Of a stretch of DNA of 64,000 nucleotides, positions 56,384 to 64,000 are shown piece after piece. Within the stretch, counting starts at the first letter, position 1. Each line of letters begins with the position of its first letter. Source of the stretch: Paenibacillus sp. 453mf (GTDB taxonomy: Bacteria > Bacillota > Bacilli > Paenibacillales > Paenibacillaceae). Below the pieces are notes generated by a model that saw nothing but the letters and a program-made list of their open reading frames with translations, was not told the DNA's origin and ran no database searches. The translations under genes and the position numbers were made by a program. The stretch spans positions 1,478,862-1,542,861 of the forward strand of contig NZ_FPAC01000001.1 of NCBI RefSeq assembly GCF_900116105.1. Reading direction: 5' to 3'.

Positions 56384-57070
56384 ATGAATAATCAATTAAA
56401 GGAACAATTACTTGCATTATCCGATGTGAAATATCAGCAGTTTACAGCCCGGCTGATACCCAATATCACGAATCTACTGGGTGTTAGGCACCCTGAGCTG
56501 CATAAGCTGGCCAAGTCTATTGCCAAAGGCGATTGGCGTACATATCTTAATCAGGCGGAAGATGAGTATTTTGAAGAAGTGATGCTGCAGGCGATGGTTA
56601 TCGGCTACGTCAAGACAGATATTGACGAATTGCTGGAATACGTAGCTGTTTTTATACCCAAGATCAATAATTGGTCAATCTGTGACAGCTTTTGCAGCGG
56701 ACTTAAGATAACGAAGAAGAACAGAGCACGCGTATGGGATTTTGTTATCCCTTATCTGTCATCCAAGGATACCTACCATATTCGTTTTGGTGTCGTGATG
56801 CTTCTTACTTATTTTGTTGATGAAGAATATATTGATCAGGTGCTGCACAAGCTCGACACAATACACAGCGAGGAATATTATGTTCAGATGGCTGTCGCTT
56901 GGGCGATATCTATTTGTTATATCAAAATGCCGGAGCCTACGCTGATATATTTGCAGAGCAGCTCACTAGATAGGTTCACTTATAACAAGGCACTGCAAAA
57001 AATAACCGAATCATATCAAGTAAGTGCTGAGCAAAAAGTGTTGATTCGCAGCATGCGAAGAAAATCATAG
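56384..57070 (+). CDS. AlkD-like DNA alkylation repair protein
   Basis: 228 residues of HEAT-like repeats, the usual AlkD length. Characteristic segments are LLGVRHPELHKLAKSIAKG, NNWSICDSFCSG (with the conserved Asp in the lesion pocket), YHIRFGVVMLL (conserved Arg), and MAVAWAISICYIKMP. AlkD removes cationic alkylpurines without base flipping. With the AlkC-like gene (53445) and the ATL gene (45515) it makes a group of alkylation-damage proteins within 12 kb. Confidence 0.87.
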   Translation: MNNQLKEQLLALSDVKYQQFTARLIPNITNLLGVRHPELHKLAKSIAKGDWRTYLNQAEDEYFEEVMLQAMVIGYVKTDIDELLEYVAVFIPKINNWSICDSFCSGLKITKKNRARVWDFVIPYLSSKDTYHIRFGVVMLLTYFVDEEYIDQVLHKLDTIHSEEYYVQMAVAWAISICYIKMPEPTLIYLQSSSLDRFTYNKALQKITESYQVSAEQKVLIRSMRRKS

Positions 57071-57080
57071 AAAAAGACGG

Positions 57081-57118
57081 AACATCAATAGGATCTTTAT
57101 ACTTCTATTGATGTTTTG
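57081..57118 (+). terminator. Terminator of the AlkD-like gene
   Basis: AACATCAATAG and CTATTGATGTT form a perfect 11-bp stem with a T-rich tail. Confidence 0.82.
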
Positions 57119-57252
57119 TCATTTGAGTACACATATCCATTATATCTCTAATGAGTTTGAGGAAGGAAACGGACCGGGTATATATTGAAATAGACAGGCG
57201 AGTGGTTTGCTCCTTCGCGAGAGCGGATCGATGCGGAAAGCAGGAGATAATC

Positions 57253-58482
57253 ATGAATTCGATAATATGGATCATTCTGATTGCTATAGCTGTAATCTGT
57301 GGCTTTATCATCCTTCAGTCGGTTTTACAGAGGAGAGCTCCTAAGATACCACTGCAGATTGTGATGACGATCCAAGGCGATCCGTCAACCAGCAGAGCAT
57401 TTACCTGGCACAGCCGTGATACGAATGGCAGCGCTCAGCTGCAAATCACAAAGGGTAATGCGTTAGACTTCCAGCATAACTCTGTCGCAAGCTATGAAGC
57501 CAGCACTTCTGTTATCAGACAGGACGGTAACGAAATAGCTGTTCATCGAGCGGTGGCAGCAGATCTTGAGCCGGGTACGATGTACAGTTATCGGGTAGGA
57601 GACAGCAGCGGGAGACATTGGAGTGAGCCTCATGCTTTTATGACGGCACAGGAAGAGATATCAGAGGTATCACTTATCTATGTGACCGATTCCCAAGCTG
57701 ACACAGTGACCGATTTTCGTCTCTGGGAGGATACGATGAAGCAGGCCTTTGCCCGCTATGCAAATCCTGACTTCGTTGTGCATGCCGGAGACCTGGTTGA
57801 AACAGCAGCCAAGAAGAGTGCATGGAACCATTTTTTTAATGCCAGCACCACCTGGATTGGAGAGACGCCGATCGTTCCGGTAATCGGTAATAATGATGTC
57901 AAAGACGTCGGAGCAGCCCGTTATGCTTCTTATTTTCATCTTCCAGAGAATGGAGCCCAAGCGCTGGCGGGAACACAGACGAACTATTCCTTCAATTATG
58001 GCTTCTTGCATATTGCGGTACTGAATACGGAGATGTGCATTAAGCAGCAAACGAAATGGCTCGAAGCCGATCTGGCGGGAGCTGACTGCGAATGGAAAAT
58101 CGTGGCGATGCATCGTCCAATCTATGGCGGCAATATTACGAAAAAGCTAATAGAGTGGTCTAGAATCATTGATAAATATAAGGTTGATCTGGTGCTTCAG
58201 GGTCACAATCATGTGTACTCACGTTCTTATCCTGTGAAGGGCGGAAAGGTCACCGGGGATGGAAGCGATATGGTACGTCATCACGAAGGAGCCATTTATG
58301 TCGTGGTCAATGCCAGTGGTCCCAAATTCAATGCGTTGAAAGAGGATCAGTTCTATCACAAGCTGCATTTTCAGAACAATAAACAGATGTATGCCGGGAT
58401 TTCGATCTCAGGAAAAACGCTGAAGTATGAGGCCTATGACGTAAATGGTCAGCTGCTAGATCAATTTACGATTCAACATTGA
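57253..58482 (+). CDS. Membrane-anchored purple-acid-phosphatase-like metallophosphatase
   Basis: Start ATG 57253 after CAGGAGA; the frame is open earlier without support. 409 residues: an N-terminal membrane helix (MNSIIWIILIAIAVICGFII), a PAP/fibronectin-III-like N-domain (about 35-135) with LEPGTMYSYRVGD, and a calcineurin-like metallophosphatase domain (about 140-400). Metal ligands are visible in VTDSQAD, HAGDLVE, GNNDV, MHRPIYGG and GHNHVYSRSYP. It would act outside the membrane on phosphate esters; the substrate is not known. Confidence 0.87.
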   Translation: MNSIIWIILIAIAVICGFIILQSVLQRRAPKIPLQIVMTIQGDPSTSRAFTWHSRDTNGSAQLQITKGNALDFQHNSVASYEASTSVIRQDGNEIAVHRAVAADLEPGTMYSYRVGDSSGRHWSEPHAFMTAQEEISEVSLIYVTDSQADTVTDFRLWEDTMKQAFARYANPDFVVHAGDLVETAAKKSAWNHFFNASTTWIGETPIVPVIGNNDVKDVGAARYASYFHLPENGAQALAGTQTNYSFNYGFLHIAVLNTEMCIKQQTKWLEADLAGADCEWKIVAMHRPIYGGNITKKLIEWSRIIDKYKVDLVLQGHNHVYSRSYPVKGGKVTGDGSDMVRHHEGAIYVVVNASGPKFNALKEDQFYHKLHFQNNKQMYAGISISGKTLKYEAYDVNGQLLDQFTIQH

Positions 58483-58488
58483 GTATTT

Positions 58489-58552
58489 AAAGAGGCTCGC
58501 ATTAGAACCCAATTCTTTGTAGGAGAGATGGGTTCATACGAGCCTCTTTTTA
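58489..58552 (+). terminator. Terminator of the metallophosphatase gene
   Basis: AAAGAGGCTCG and CGAGCCTCTTT form an 11-bp stem with an inner CCCA/TGGG helix and a T run. Confidence 0.85.
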
Positions 58553-58599
58553 GGTTTAACTCTTCACGATGCGGACGCCGGCGGCATGCATCAACGCAC

Positions 58600-58686
58600 A
58601 GCCGGACAAATAATGTCCCAATTTATGACATGACACCGGCACAATTCAGAAATGCGTACCATCAGACTTTTGTGAACAATTTGTAA
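58600..58686 (+). pseudogene. Possible transposase C-terminal remnant
   Basis: A short frame without a start reads NVPIYDMTPAQFRNAYHQTF and ends VNNL then stop. The MTPxxFRxxY ending is common at transposase/integrase C-termini. The block just before is unusually GC-rich for the region. Too short to be certain. Confidence 0.25.
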
Positions 58687-58818
58687 TTAATCCATTGAAA
58701 GCGAATACAGATGATGCTATTATTTAACAAATAGTTAAATATATTTATATATATGTAAACTATTCATCGATATACATACTTCTTGTTCAGTCTTTTTCAT
58801 ACGTCGATCGATTCTTTG

Positions 58819-58832
58819 TGTAAGCGTTTTAA
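58819..58832 (+). promoter_or_regulatory. cre-like box upstream of the GH43 gene
   Basis: TGTAAGCGTTTTAA matches the cre consensus at all but one position. It lies 47 bp before the start codon. Confidence 0.6.
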
Positions 58833-58878
58833 GTGACTCTAGGTTCATACTTTTTTTGGTGCAAAGGAGAGGGATGTT

Positions 58879-61263
58879 TTGCGTAATTTACTCAAAGCAA
58901 GCAAAAAAGCAGCCGTATTAACGACAACGCTGACTGTACTATGCGGCGTAATTGGAACTTCGGGATATGCAAGTCCAGAGGAGGATACGGCTAAGAAAGG
59001 GAAGCCTGCCAATAAAGCTCCAGTTTTTCAGGAAGGCTCCGTGCATGACCCTTCTGTTATCAAGGTAGACGATACCTATTATGTGTTCGGTTCCCATCTT
59101 GCTGCGGCGAAGACAGATGATCTGATGAACTGGGATATGGTCGCCGCTGGTGTAGCCAATGGCAACAAACTAATACCTAATGTTACGGAAGAGCTCAAGG
59201 AAACGCTTGAATGGGCACAGACAAATACCCTGTGGGCAGCCGATGTTATTCAATTGGAAGATGGACGTTATTATATGTACTACAATGCCTGCAAAGGGGA
59301 TTCTCCAAGATCAGCGCTCGGCGTAGCCGTGGCGGACAACATTGAAGGACCTTATGTAGATCAAGGGATCATGCTGAAATCCGGCATGTGGGGCGAGCCG
59401 AGTGAGGATGGAACCATTTACGATGCGACCATTCATCCGAATGCGGTAGACCCGGATGTGTTTTTCGATGAGAACGGAAAGCTGTGGATGGTATACGGAT
59501 CTTATTCAGGAGGCATCTTTATCCTGGAGTTAGATCCTGTAACCGGCAAACAGCTGCCAGGACAAGGCTATGGCAAGAAGCTGATGGGAGGTAACCACAG
59601 CCGGATTGAAGGTCCGTATATTTTGTATAGTCCGGAAAGCGATTACTACTATATGTTTGTATCCTATGGCGGACTAGATGCCGTTGGCGGATATAACATC
59701 AGGGTTGCGAGGTCCAAAAATCCGGATGGTCCGTATGTGGATGCTGAAGGCACAGATATGATTCAGGTCAAAGCAAATCCGGAGCTGCCTCTGTTTGACG
59801 ATCGGTCTATTGAACCTTTTGGGGTAAAGCTGATGGGGAACTATCAATTCACGAGAGAGCTTGGAGATCCGGGAGCAGGCACGGGCCTTGGCTATATATC
59901 TCCAGGCCACAATTCCGCATATTATGATGAAGAGACAGGCAAGCATCTGCTGTTCTTCCATACCCGTTTCCCTGGACGTGGGGAAGAGCATGAGATTCGC
60001 GTCCATGAAATGTACATTAATGACAAAGGATGGCCGGTCGTAGCGCCTTACCGCTATACGGATATCCAGCAGAAGGAAGTAAAGAAGAACGAGGCGGCAG
60101 GAAGCTATAAAATTGTGAATCATGGCAAAGACATTTCAGCAGAGCTCAAAACATCCGTCATTGCAACACTAGAGAAGAACGGCAAGATCAGAGGTGATGT
60201 GGAGGGCACATGGAGCCTGGATAAAGACGGAACTGCCACTCTTAAGACAGATGGCGTTACCTATACAGGAGTGTTCACTAAGGAGTGGGACGAATCGTCA
60301 CAGAAAAATGTCGTAACCTTCAGCGCATTGTCAGATACCGGAGTTGCACTCTGGGGCAGCCAAATGGAGGAAATGAAAGACAAGGAAGTCGTTGCTGCGG
60401 TGAAGAAGGACCTCAATCTAAGCAATACTTCGGCAATTTATCAAAATATGAATTTGCCTGTAGAAGGAACTAGGGACAGTGTGATTTCATGGACTTCTTC
60501 TAATGAAAATGTCATATCAAAGGCCGGAATCGTCACAAGACCCGAAGCTGGCGAAGACAATGCGGTAGTGAAGCTTACAGCCACCATTCAAAAAGGAAAA
60601 GTGCGAGATACCAAGACGTTTAATGTAACTGTACTTGCTGAAATCGAAGGGCCGAAGCTGGTCGAATATGATTTTGAAGGAATATCGGGACCATCGGTTC
60701 CTGACCTCAGCAGCAACGGATTTGATGGTACATTGATCGGCGGAGTTGAATCACAAGTATCTGGCAAACAAGGTCAAGCTATCAAATTCAACGGTACAGA
60801 CGGTTATGTGGAAGTGCCTGAGTTAGTCACAGATGCAGAAGACTTCACATTCGCAGCATGGGTTTACTGGAACGGCGGGGGAGATTGGCAGCGAGTCTTT
60901 GATTTTGGCAATGGGCTCGGCAAGCATATGTTCCTGACACCTTCTCAGCATCTGGGAGTCATGCAGTTTACTATTCATAATGGAGTAGATCAAAGTCTTC
61001 TTGCACCTACGAAGCTTCCAGTGAATGAATGGACGCATGTTGCGGTTACACTCGAAGGGAACACAGGCAAGCTGTATGTGAACGGAGAAGTCGTAACGAC
61101 GAGCGATCAGATTACTTTTAATCCGAAAGAGCTCACCTCTACCGATGCGTATCTTGGCAAGAGCCGTTATGCGGCAGATCCGTATTTAAACGGCAGCCTC
61201 GATGAAGTGAAAGTATACAATGAGGCACTTACGGATGAGGAAGTTAGAGCACTGGCTGAATAG
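58879..61263 (+). CDS. Secreted GH43 endo-alpha-1,5-arabinanase with LamG-like module
   Basis: 794 residues, TTG start after AAAGGAGAGGG, signal peptide (about 1-33). The GH43 five-bladed propeller (about 50-400) shows the general base Asp57 (VHDPSV), Asp191 (AVDPDVFF) and the acid Glu244 (SRIEGPY), plus GYISPGHNSAYYDEETG; this resembles the larger AbnB-type arabinanases. Then an arabinanase C-terminal beta-domain (about 405-495), a BIG-2/Ig-like atrophied-bacterial-Ig domain (about 500-590), and a concanavalin-like LamG domain (about 600-790). It cleaves arabinan outside the cell. A cre-like box precedes it. Confidence 0.9.
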   Translation: MRNLLKASKKAAVLTTTLTVLCGVIGTSGYASPEEDTAKKGKPANKAPVFQEGSVHDPSVIKVDDTYYVFGSHLAAAKTDDLMNWDMVAAGVANGNKLIPNVTEELKETLEWAQTNTLWAADVIQLEDGRYYMYYNACKGDSPRSALGVAVADNIEGPYVDQGIMLKSGMWGEPSEDGTIYDATIHPNAVDPDVFFDENGKLWMVYGSYSGGIFILELDPVTGKQLPGQGYGKKLMGGNHSRIEGPYILYSPESDYYYMFVSYGGLDAVGGYNIRVARSKNPDGPYVDAEGTDMIQVKANPELPLFDDRSIEPFGVKLMGNYQFTRELGDPGAGTGLGYISPGHNSAYYDEETGKHLLFFHTRFPGRGEEHEIRVHEMYINDKGWPVVAPYRYTDIQQKEVKKNEAAGSYKIVNHGKDISAELKTSVIATLEKNGKIRGDVEGTWSLDKDGTATLKTDGVTYTGVFTKEWDESSQKNVVTFSALSDTGVALWGSQMEEMKDKEVVAAVKKDLNLSNTSAIYQNMNLPVEGTRDSVISWTSSNENVISKAGIVTRPEAGEDNAVVKLTATIQKGKVRDTKTFNVTVLAEIEGPKLVEYDFEGISGPSVPDLSSNGFDGTLIGGVESQVSGKQGQAIKFNGTDGYVEVPELVTDAEDFTFAAWVYWNGGGDWQRVFDFGNGLGKHMFLTPSQHLGVMQFTIHNGVDQSLLAPTKLPVNEWTHVAVTLEGNTGKLYVNGEVVTTSDQITFNPKELTSTDAYLGKSRYAADPYLNGSLDEVKVYNEALTDEEVRALAE

Positions 61264-61288
61264 AAAAATGTCATGGATCGTATACAAG

Positions 61289-61340
61289 AAAAGGATGGAT
61301 CTTTCGAAGCCTTTTGGCCTCAAAGATCCATCCTTTTTTT
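61289..61340. terminator. Convergent terminator after the arabinanase gene
   Basis: AAAGGATGGATCTTT and AAAGATCCATCCTTT form a perfect 15-bp stem. The stem overlaps the last codons of the opposite-strand transporter gene. Confidence 0.88.
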
Positions 61341-62243
61341 AATACTGTATTGCGGATTTGTTCTGCGTTCAGAAATAAATGAACCGACCAAAGTGAGGAA
61401 TACTCCAATCCCCATAGTCCAGGAAAGAGGCTCGCTCAATACCAAATGTGAGGCAATGACCGTAATGACAGGCACTATGTAAATATAAATACTTGTCTTG
61501 ACAGCGCCTAGAATGCCTACTGCCCTATTCCAGGTCACGAAGCACAGTGCTGATGCGCCAATACCAAGATAAAGCAGATGCAGCAGACTCATAGGTTCGG
61601 TTAGTTTCGCCAAGCTCAACTCTACATCAAATAGGAACAATGCCGGCAGCATAAAGACTAAACCATAGAAGAACACTTTTCGTGTAGAACCGATAGTATG
61701 ATAGCCCCTTTCGCTGATTTTTCTCATAAGCACTGAATAGATTGCCCAAAAAATAGGGGCGAGGAAGGCTAGAAAATCACCGAGAGGATTTAGATTGAGC
61801 ACAAAACTGCCATTAAACCCGATCATTACGATACCGATAAGAGCAATGATAAATCCAACCATAAATGATACGCTAAGTTTTTCGCCTTCAAGAAAAAAAT
61901 GTGAGAATACAGCCGTGAAAAAGGGGGCAACTGATACGATGACGCCTACACTTGCAGCAAGGGTAAGGGTCAGCGCGATATTTTCCAAGAGAAAATAAAG
62001 GGTTACTCCACATAATCCAGCGCCTGCAAACAGTAGTTCTTCCGTAATTGAGTTCGTATTTACAATTCGGGGATAGAGTAGCAACAGAACACAGTATCCT
62101 ATAAGAAAACGTAAATACAACACCTCAATCGGATTGAAGTCAGACAGCAGAAGCTTAGTAGACACAAATGTCGAGCCCCATACAAAGATCGTGAATATTG
62201 CGAGTAGATGTCCCGTTGATGCGGCTTGCTTCTTTATCATCAT
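61320..62243 (-). CDS. EamA/DMT-family transporter
   Basis: 307 residues with ten membrane helices in two EamA repeats (FVWGSTFVSTKLLL at the start; FWAIYSVLMRK at the second). Its ATG overlaps the stop of the AraC gene (ATGA), so it is translationally coupled to it. Such exporters move amino acids or small metabolites; the substrate is unknown. The pairing suggests that the AraC protein regulates this transporter. Confidence 0.87.
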   Translation of the reverse strand: MMIKKQAASTGHLLAIFTIFVWGSTFVSTKLLLSDFNPIEVLYLRFLIGYCVLLLLYPRIVNTNSITEELLFAGAGLCGVTLYFLLENIALTLTLAASVGVIVSVAPFFTAVFSHFFLEGEKLSVSFMVGFIIALIGIVMIGFNGSFVLNLNPLGDFLAFLAPIFWAIYSVLMRKISERGYHTIGSTRKVFFYGLVFMLPALFLFDVELSLAKLTEPMSLLHLLYLGIGASALCFVTWNRAVGILGAVKTSIYIYIVPVITVIASHLVLSEPLSWTMGIGVFLTLVGSFISERRTNPQYSIKKRMDL

Positions 62244-63100
62244 GCCATGGCCTCCGTATATACGGGTGGTGATGTTTGATCGGTAAATATCCTCATATAT
62301 TGTTTTGGCGTAAGCCCGATGAGCTTTTTAAAATGATTAGTGAAATGGCTCTGGTCACTGAACCCGGAACGAATAGCAACCTCAATGGGAGGAACGCCTT
62401 GCTCTAGAAGCTTTTTGGCATGGATGATGCGCTGTGTCTCTAGATAGCTGTAAGGTGAAATTCCTTTTTGTTTGGTAAACGAACGAAGCAAATAATATTT
62501 ACTAAGACCAGTAAGCTTACATAAATCCTGAAGCGTAATGGTTTGATCAAAATGATTATCTATGTAATTACATACCGTTTTGATTTCTGTGCGAAGACAG
62601 AGTTCATATGAAGAGATAAACTGATCGGTATGTTCTCTTAAGAGATGTTCAATAAGAAATAAGAGCAATTCCTCTTTTTTAAAATCAGATTGACCTTCGG
62701 AGATCATCGTGTGCAAATCGCGCAAGGTATCCGCGATTTCACTATTACAAAGAACAGGTTCCTTAAAATAAGGCGTTTCCTTCTTTCCCGTAATTTCAAA
62801 TACATATCTTTGCATGATGCTTGGCTGTATATTTATACAGCGGTAATCCAACGTTCGTCCATCAACTTGCTCACATGCATGGGGATCATATGGATTGAAA
62901 ATAATAACATCACCAGTATTTATGATGTACTCTTTATTTTTACAAGCCAAGTAACGCTTCCCCTGTTCAATGAACCCGAATACATAATAATCATGAAAAT
63001 GGTTGGGGAATTTTTGCATAATTCCTTCAAATCGATAAGCTTCCACTTGTAAATCCGTATCATAACAAACCATTCTATTCTCTTGAGCCACTAGCTGCAC
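62240..63100 (-). CDS. AraC-family regulator with cupin sensor
   Basis: 286 residues; GTG start (63098-63100) after GGAGAG. The N-terminal cupin has FHDYYVFGFIEQGKR and GDVIIFNPYDPHACE. The C-terminal double helix-turn-helix is about 185-280 (LQDLCKLTGLSKYYLLRSFTK; SGFSDQSHFTNHFKKLIGLTPKQY). It is the first gene of a two-gene operon with the EamA transporter, divergent from the BCCT gene. Confidence 0.88.
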   Translation of the reverse strand: MQLVAQENRMVCYDTDLQVEAYRFEGIMQKFPNHFHDYYVFGFIEQGKRYLACKNKEYIINTGDVIIFNPYDPHACEQVDGRTLDYRCINIQPSIMQRYVFEITGKKETPYFKEPVLCNSEIADTLRDLHTMISEGQSDFKKEELLLFLIEHLLREHTDQFISSYELCLRTEIKTVCNYIDNHFDQTITLQDLCKLTGLSKYYLLRSFTKQKGISPYSYLETQRIIHAKKLLEQGVPPIEVAIRSGFSDQSHFTNHFKKLIGLTPKQYMRIFTDQTSPPVYTEAMA

Positions 63101-63282
63101 CTACTCTCCATGATCTATCTTTCTGCTGTCATTATATTATAAGCAAGCTTGTGATTCTTGTAAGATATTGCTCATCATAGTTAGAAATGAAAAGAGTCGT
63201 TAACCGTTTATATACATGGAATATGGTTTAAATAGGAATACTGTAGAGGTATTGATAACTAAATAGGTTAGAGGTGGGATTA

Positions 63283-64000
63283 TTGATTCGTAAATTAATG
63301 AAAGACAAGGTATTCAGCATTTCAGCAATCATCATCACTCTCCTTGTTGTTCTTGGTGCTCTGATGCCAGTCGCATTCGGTAACACAACAAGTATGCTGT
63401 ACAATTTTACAACCAATAATTTCGGTTGGTTTTATCTGCTGTCCATCTTTGTCATTATTGCGTTCCTCATCTGGGTGGCTGCCAGTAAGTATGGAACCAT
63501 ACGTTTGGGTGGCGAGAAAGGAAAGCCGCAGTATCCATTTTTCACATGGATAGGAATGCTGTTTTCAGCCGGTTTCGGTGTTGGTCTCGTATTCTGGGGC
63601 GTAGCGGAACCCATGAGTCATTTCTTTAATACTCCGTTTGGAGGTGTGGAATCACAGACGGAAGAAGCGGCACGCGTTGCAATGGGATACTCCTTCTTTC
63701 ACTGGGGGATCAGTCAATGGTCCGTATTTGCACTGGTAGGTCTCGTAATTGCATTTCTTCAATTCCGCAAGGAGAAGGATGGACTCGTATCCACAGCGCT
63801 GGAGCCAGTAACGGGTAATAAACCTGCTGTTAAGAAAACGATCGATATTCTGGCCGTCATCGCTACGGTCATGGGAATTGCGACTTCCATTGGTCTAGGT
63901 GTTATGCAAATGAGTGGAGGACTTAGTACTCTTACAGGAACTAGCAACAGCAAACTTATTCAGCTGGGAATACTAGTCGCTATATTCATTGGGTACATGA
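63283..64000 (+). CDS. BCCT-family betaine/carnitine/choline transporter (3' end outside window)
   Basis: TTG 63283 follows AGAGGTGGG. The frame is open to the window end (about 239 codons), so the gene is cut. The first membrane helices are visible. BCCT signatures include FFTWIGMLFSAGFGVGLVFW, the Gly-rich Na+/substrate segment, and HWGISQWSVFALVG with conserved tryptophans. It resembles OpuD-type glycine betaine importers. With the OpuC-type ABC system at 19-22 kb it forms a second osmolyte uptake route. Confidence 0.9.
   Translation, partial: MIRKLMKDKVFSISAIIITLLVVLGALMPVAFGNTTSMLYNFTTNNFGWFYLLSIFVIIAFLIWVAASKYGTIRLGGEKGKPQYPFFTWIGMLFSAGFGVGLVFWGVAEPMSHFFNTPFGGVESQTEEAARVAMGYSFFHWGISQWSVFALVGLVIAFLQFRKEKDGLVSTALEPVTGNKPAVKKTIDILAVIATVMGIATSIGLGVMQMSGGLSTLTGTSNSKLIQLGILVAIFIGYM

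Overview
The window looks like the chromosome of a Paenibacillus-type member of the Bacillota. Evidence: strong GGAGG-type ribosome sites, frequent TTG/GTG starts, lipoprotein lipoboxes, CcpA-type cre boxes, a T-box leader, a very long membrane-anchored AraC regulator beside an LplB/YtcP-type ABC operon, and a rich set of secreted glycan hydrolases. No rRNA, tRNA or CRISPR array was seen.

Layout. 0-5.9 kb: truncated transmembrane AraC regulator, then an operon for two permeases and a solute-binding lipoprotein. 6-11 kb: DUF1835 protein, small membrane protein, TIGR01777 epimerase, GGDEF diguanylate cyclase, nitroreductase. 11-16.7 kb: lipoprotein with an early stop, AAA ATPase, XRE regulator plus Ntn hydrolase behind a twin operator, TetR/epimerase pair with four copies of one operator, and a decayed membrane-protein gene. 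16.8-22 kb: tyrosine recombinase flanked by two dif-like sites, a BusR-like (GntR plus RCK_C) regulator and an OpuC-type osmolyte ABC transporter. 22-27 kb: luciferase-like monooxygenase, MarR/GNAT pair, GH18-like secreted protein, lipoprotein. 27-31 kb: AraC regulator plus a sugar ABC transporter with a cre box.

31.2-34.6 kb is an accessory scar: a 5'-truncated and nonsense-interrupted Rhs toxin C-terminus with a hydrolase domain, a probable membrane immunity gene, and orphan gene fragments. A complete-looking T-box leader follows, reading into a methyltransferase gene. 35-39 kb: SRPBCC protein, GH53 galactanase (cre), frameshifted TetL-like exporter. 40-49.3 kb: 1803-residue multidomain subtilase, alkyltransferase-like protein, secreted pullulanase. 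49.5-53.2 kb: cysJI. 53.4-57.1 kb: AlkC-like and AlkD-like alkylation-repair proteins, a VOC protein, a YqcI/YcgG protein and a GyrI-like gene relic. 57-61.3 kb: metallophosphatase and GH43 arabinanase. 61.3-64 kb: AraC/EamA operon divergent from a truncated BCCT transporter.

Two themes recur. The first is plant or algal polysaccharide use: galactan, arabinan, alpha-glucan, two oligosaccharide importers, with catabolite control. The second is osmolyte uptake: an OpuC-type system under a putative c-di-AMP-sensing repressor, plus BCCT. The most unusual signals are the recombinase between two half-perfect dif sites, the T-box in front of a methyltransferase, and the broken Rhs locus.
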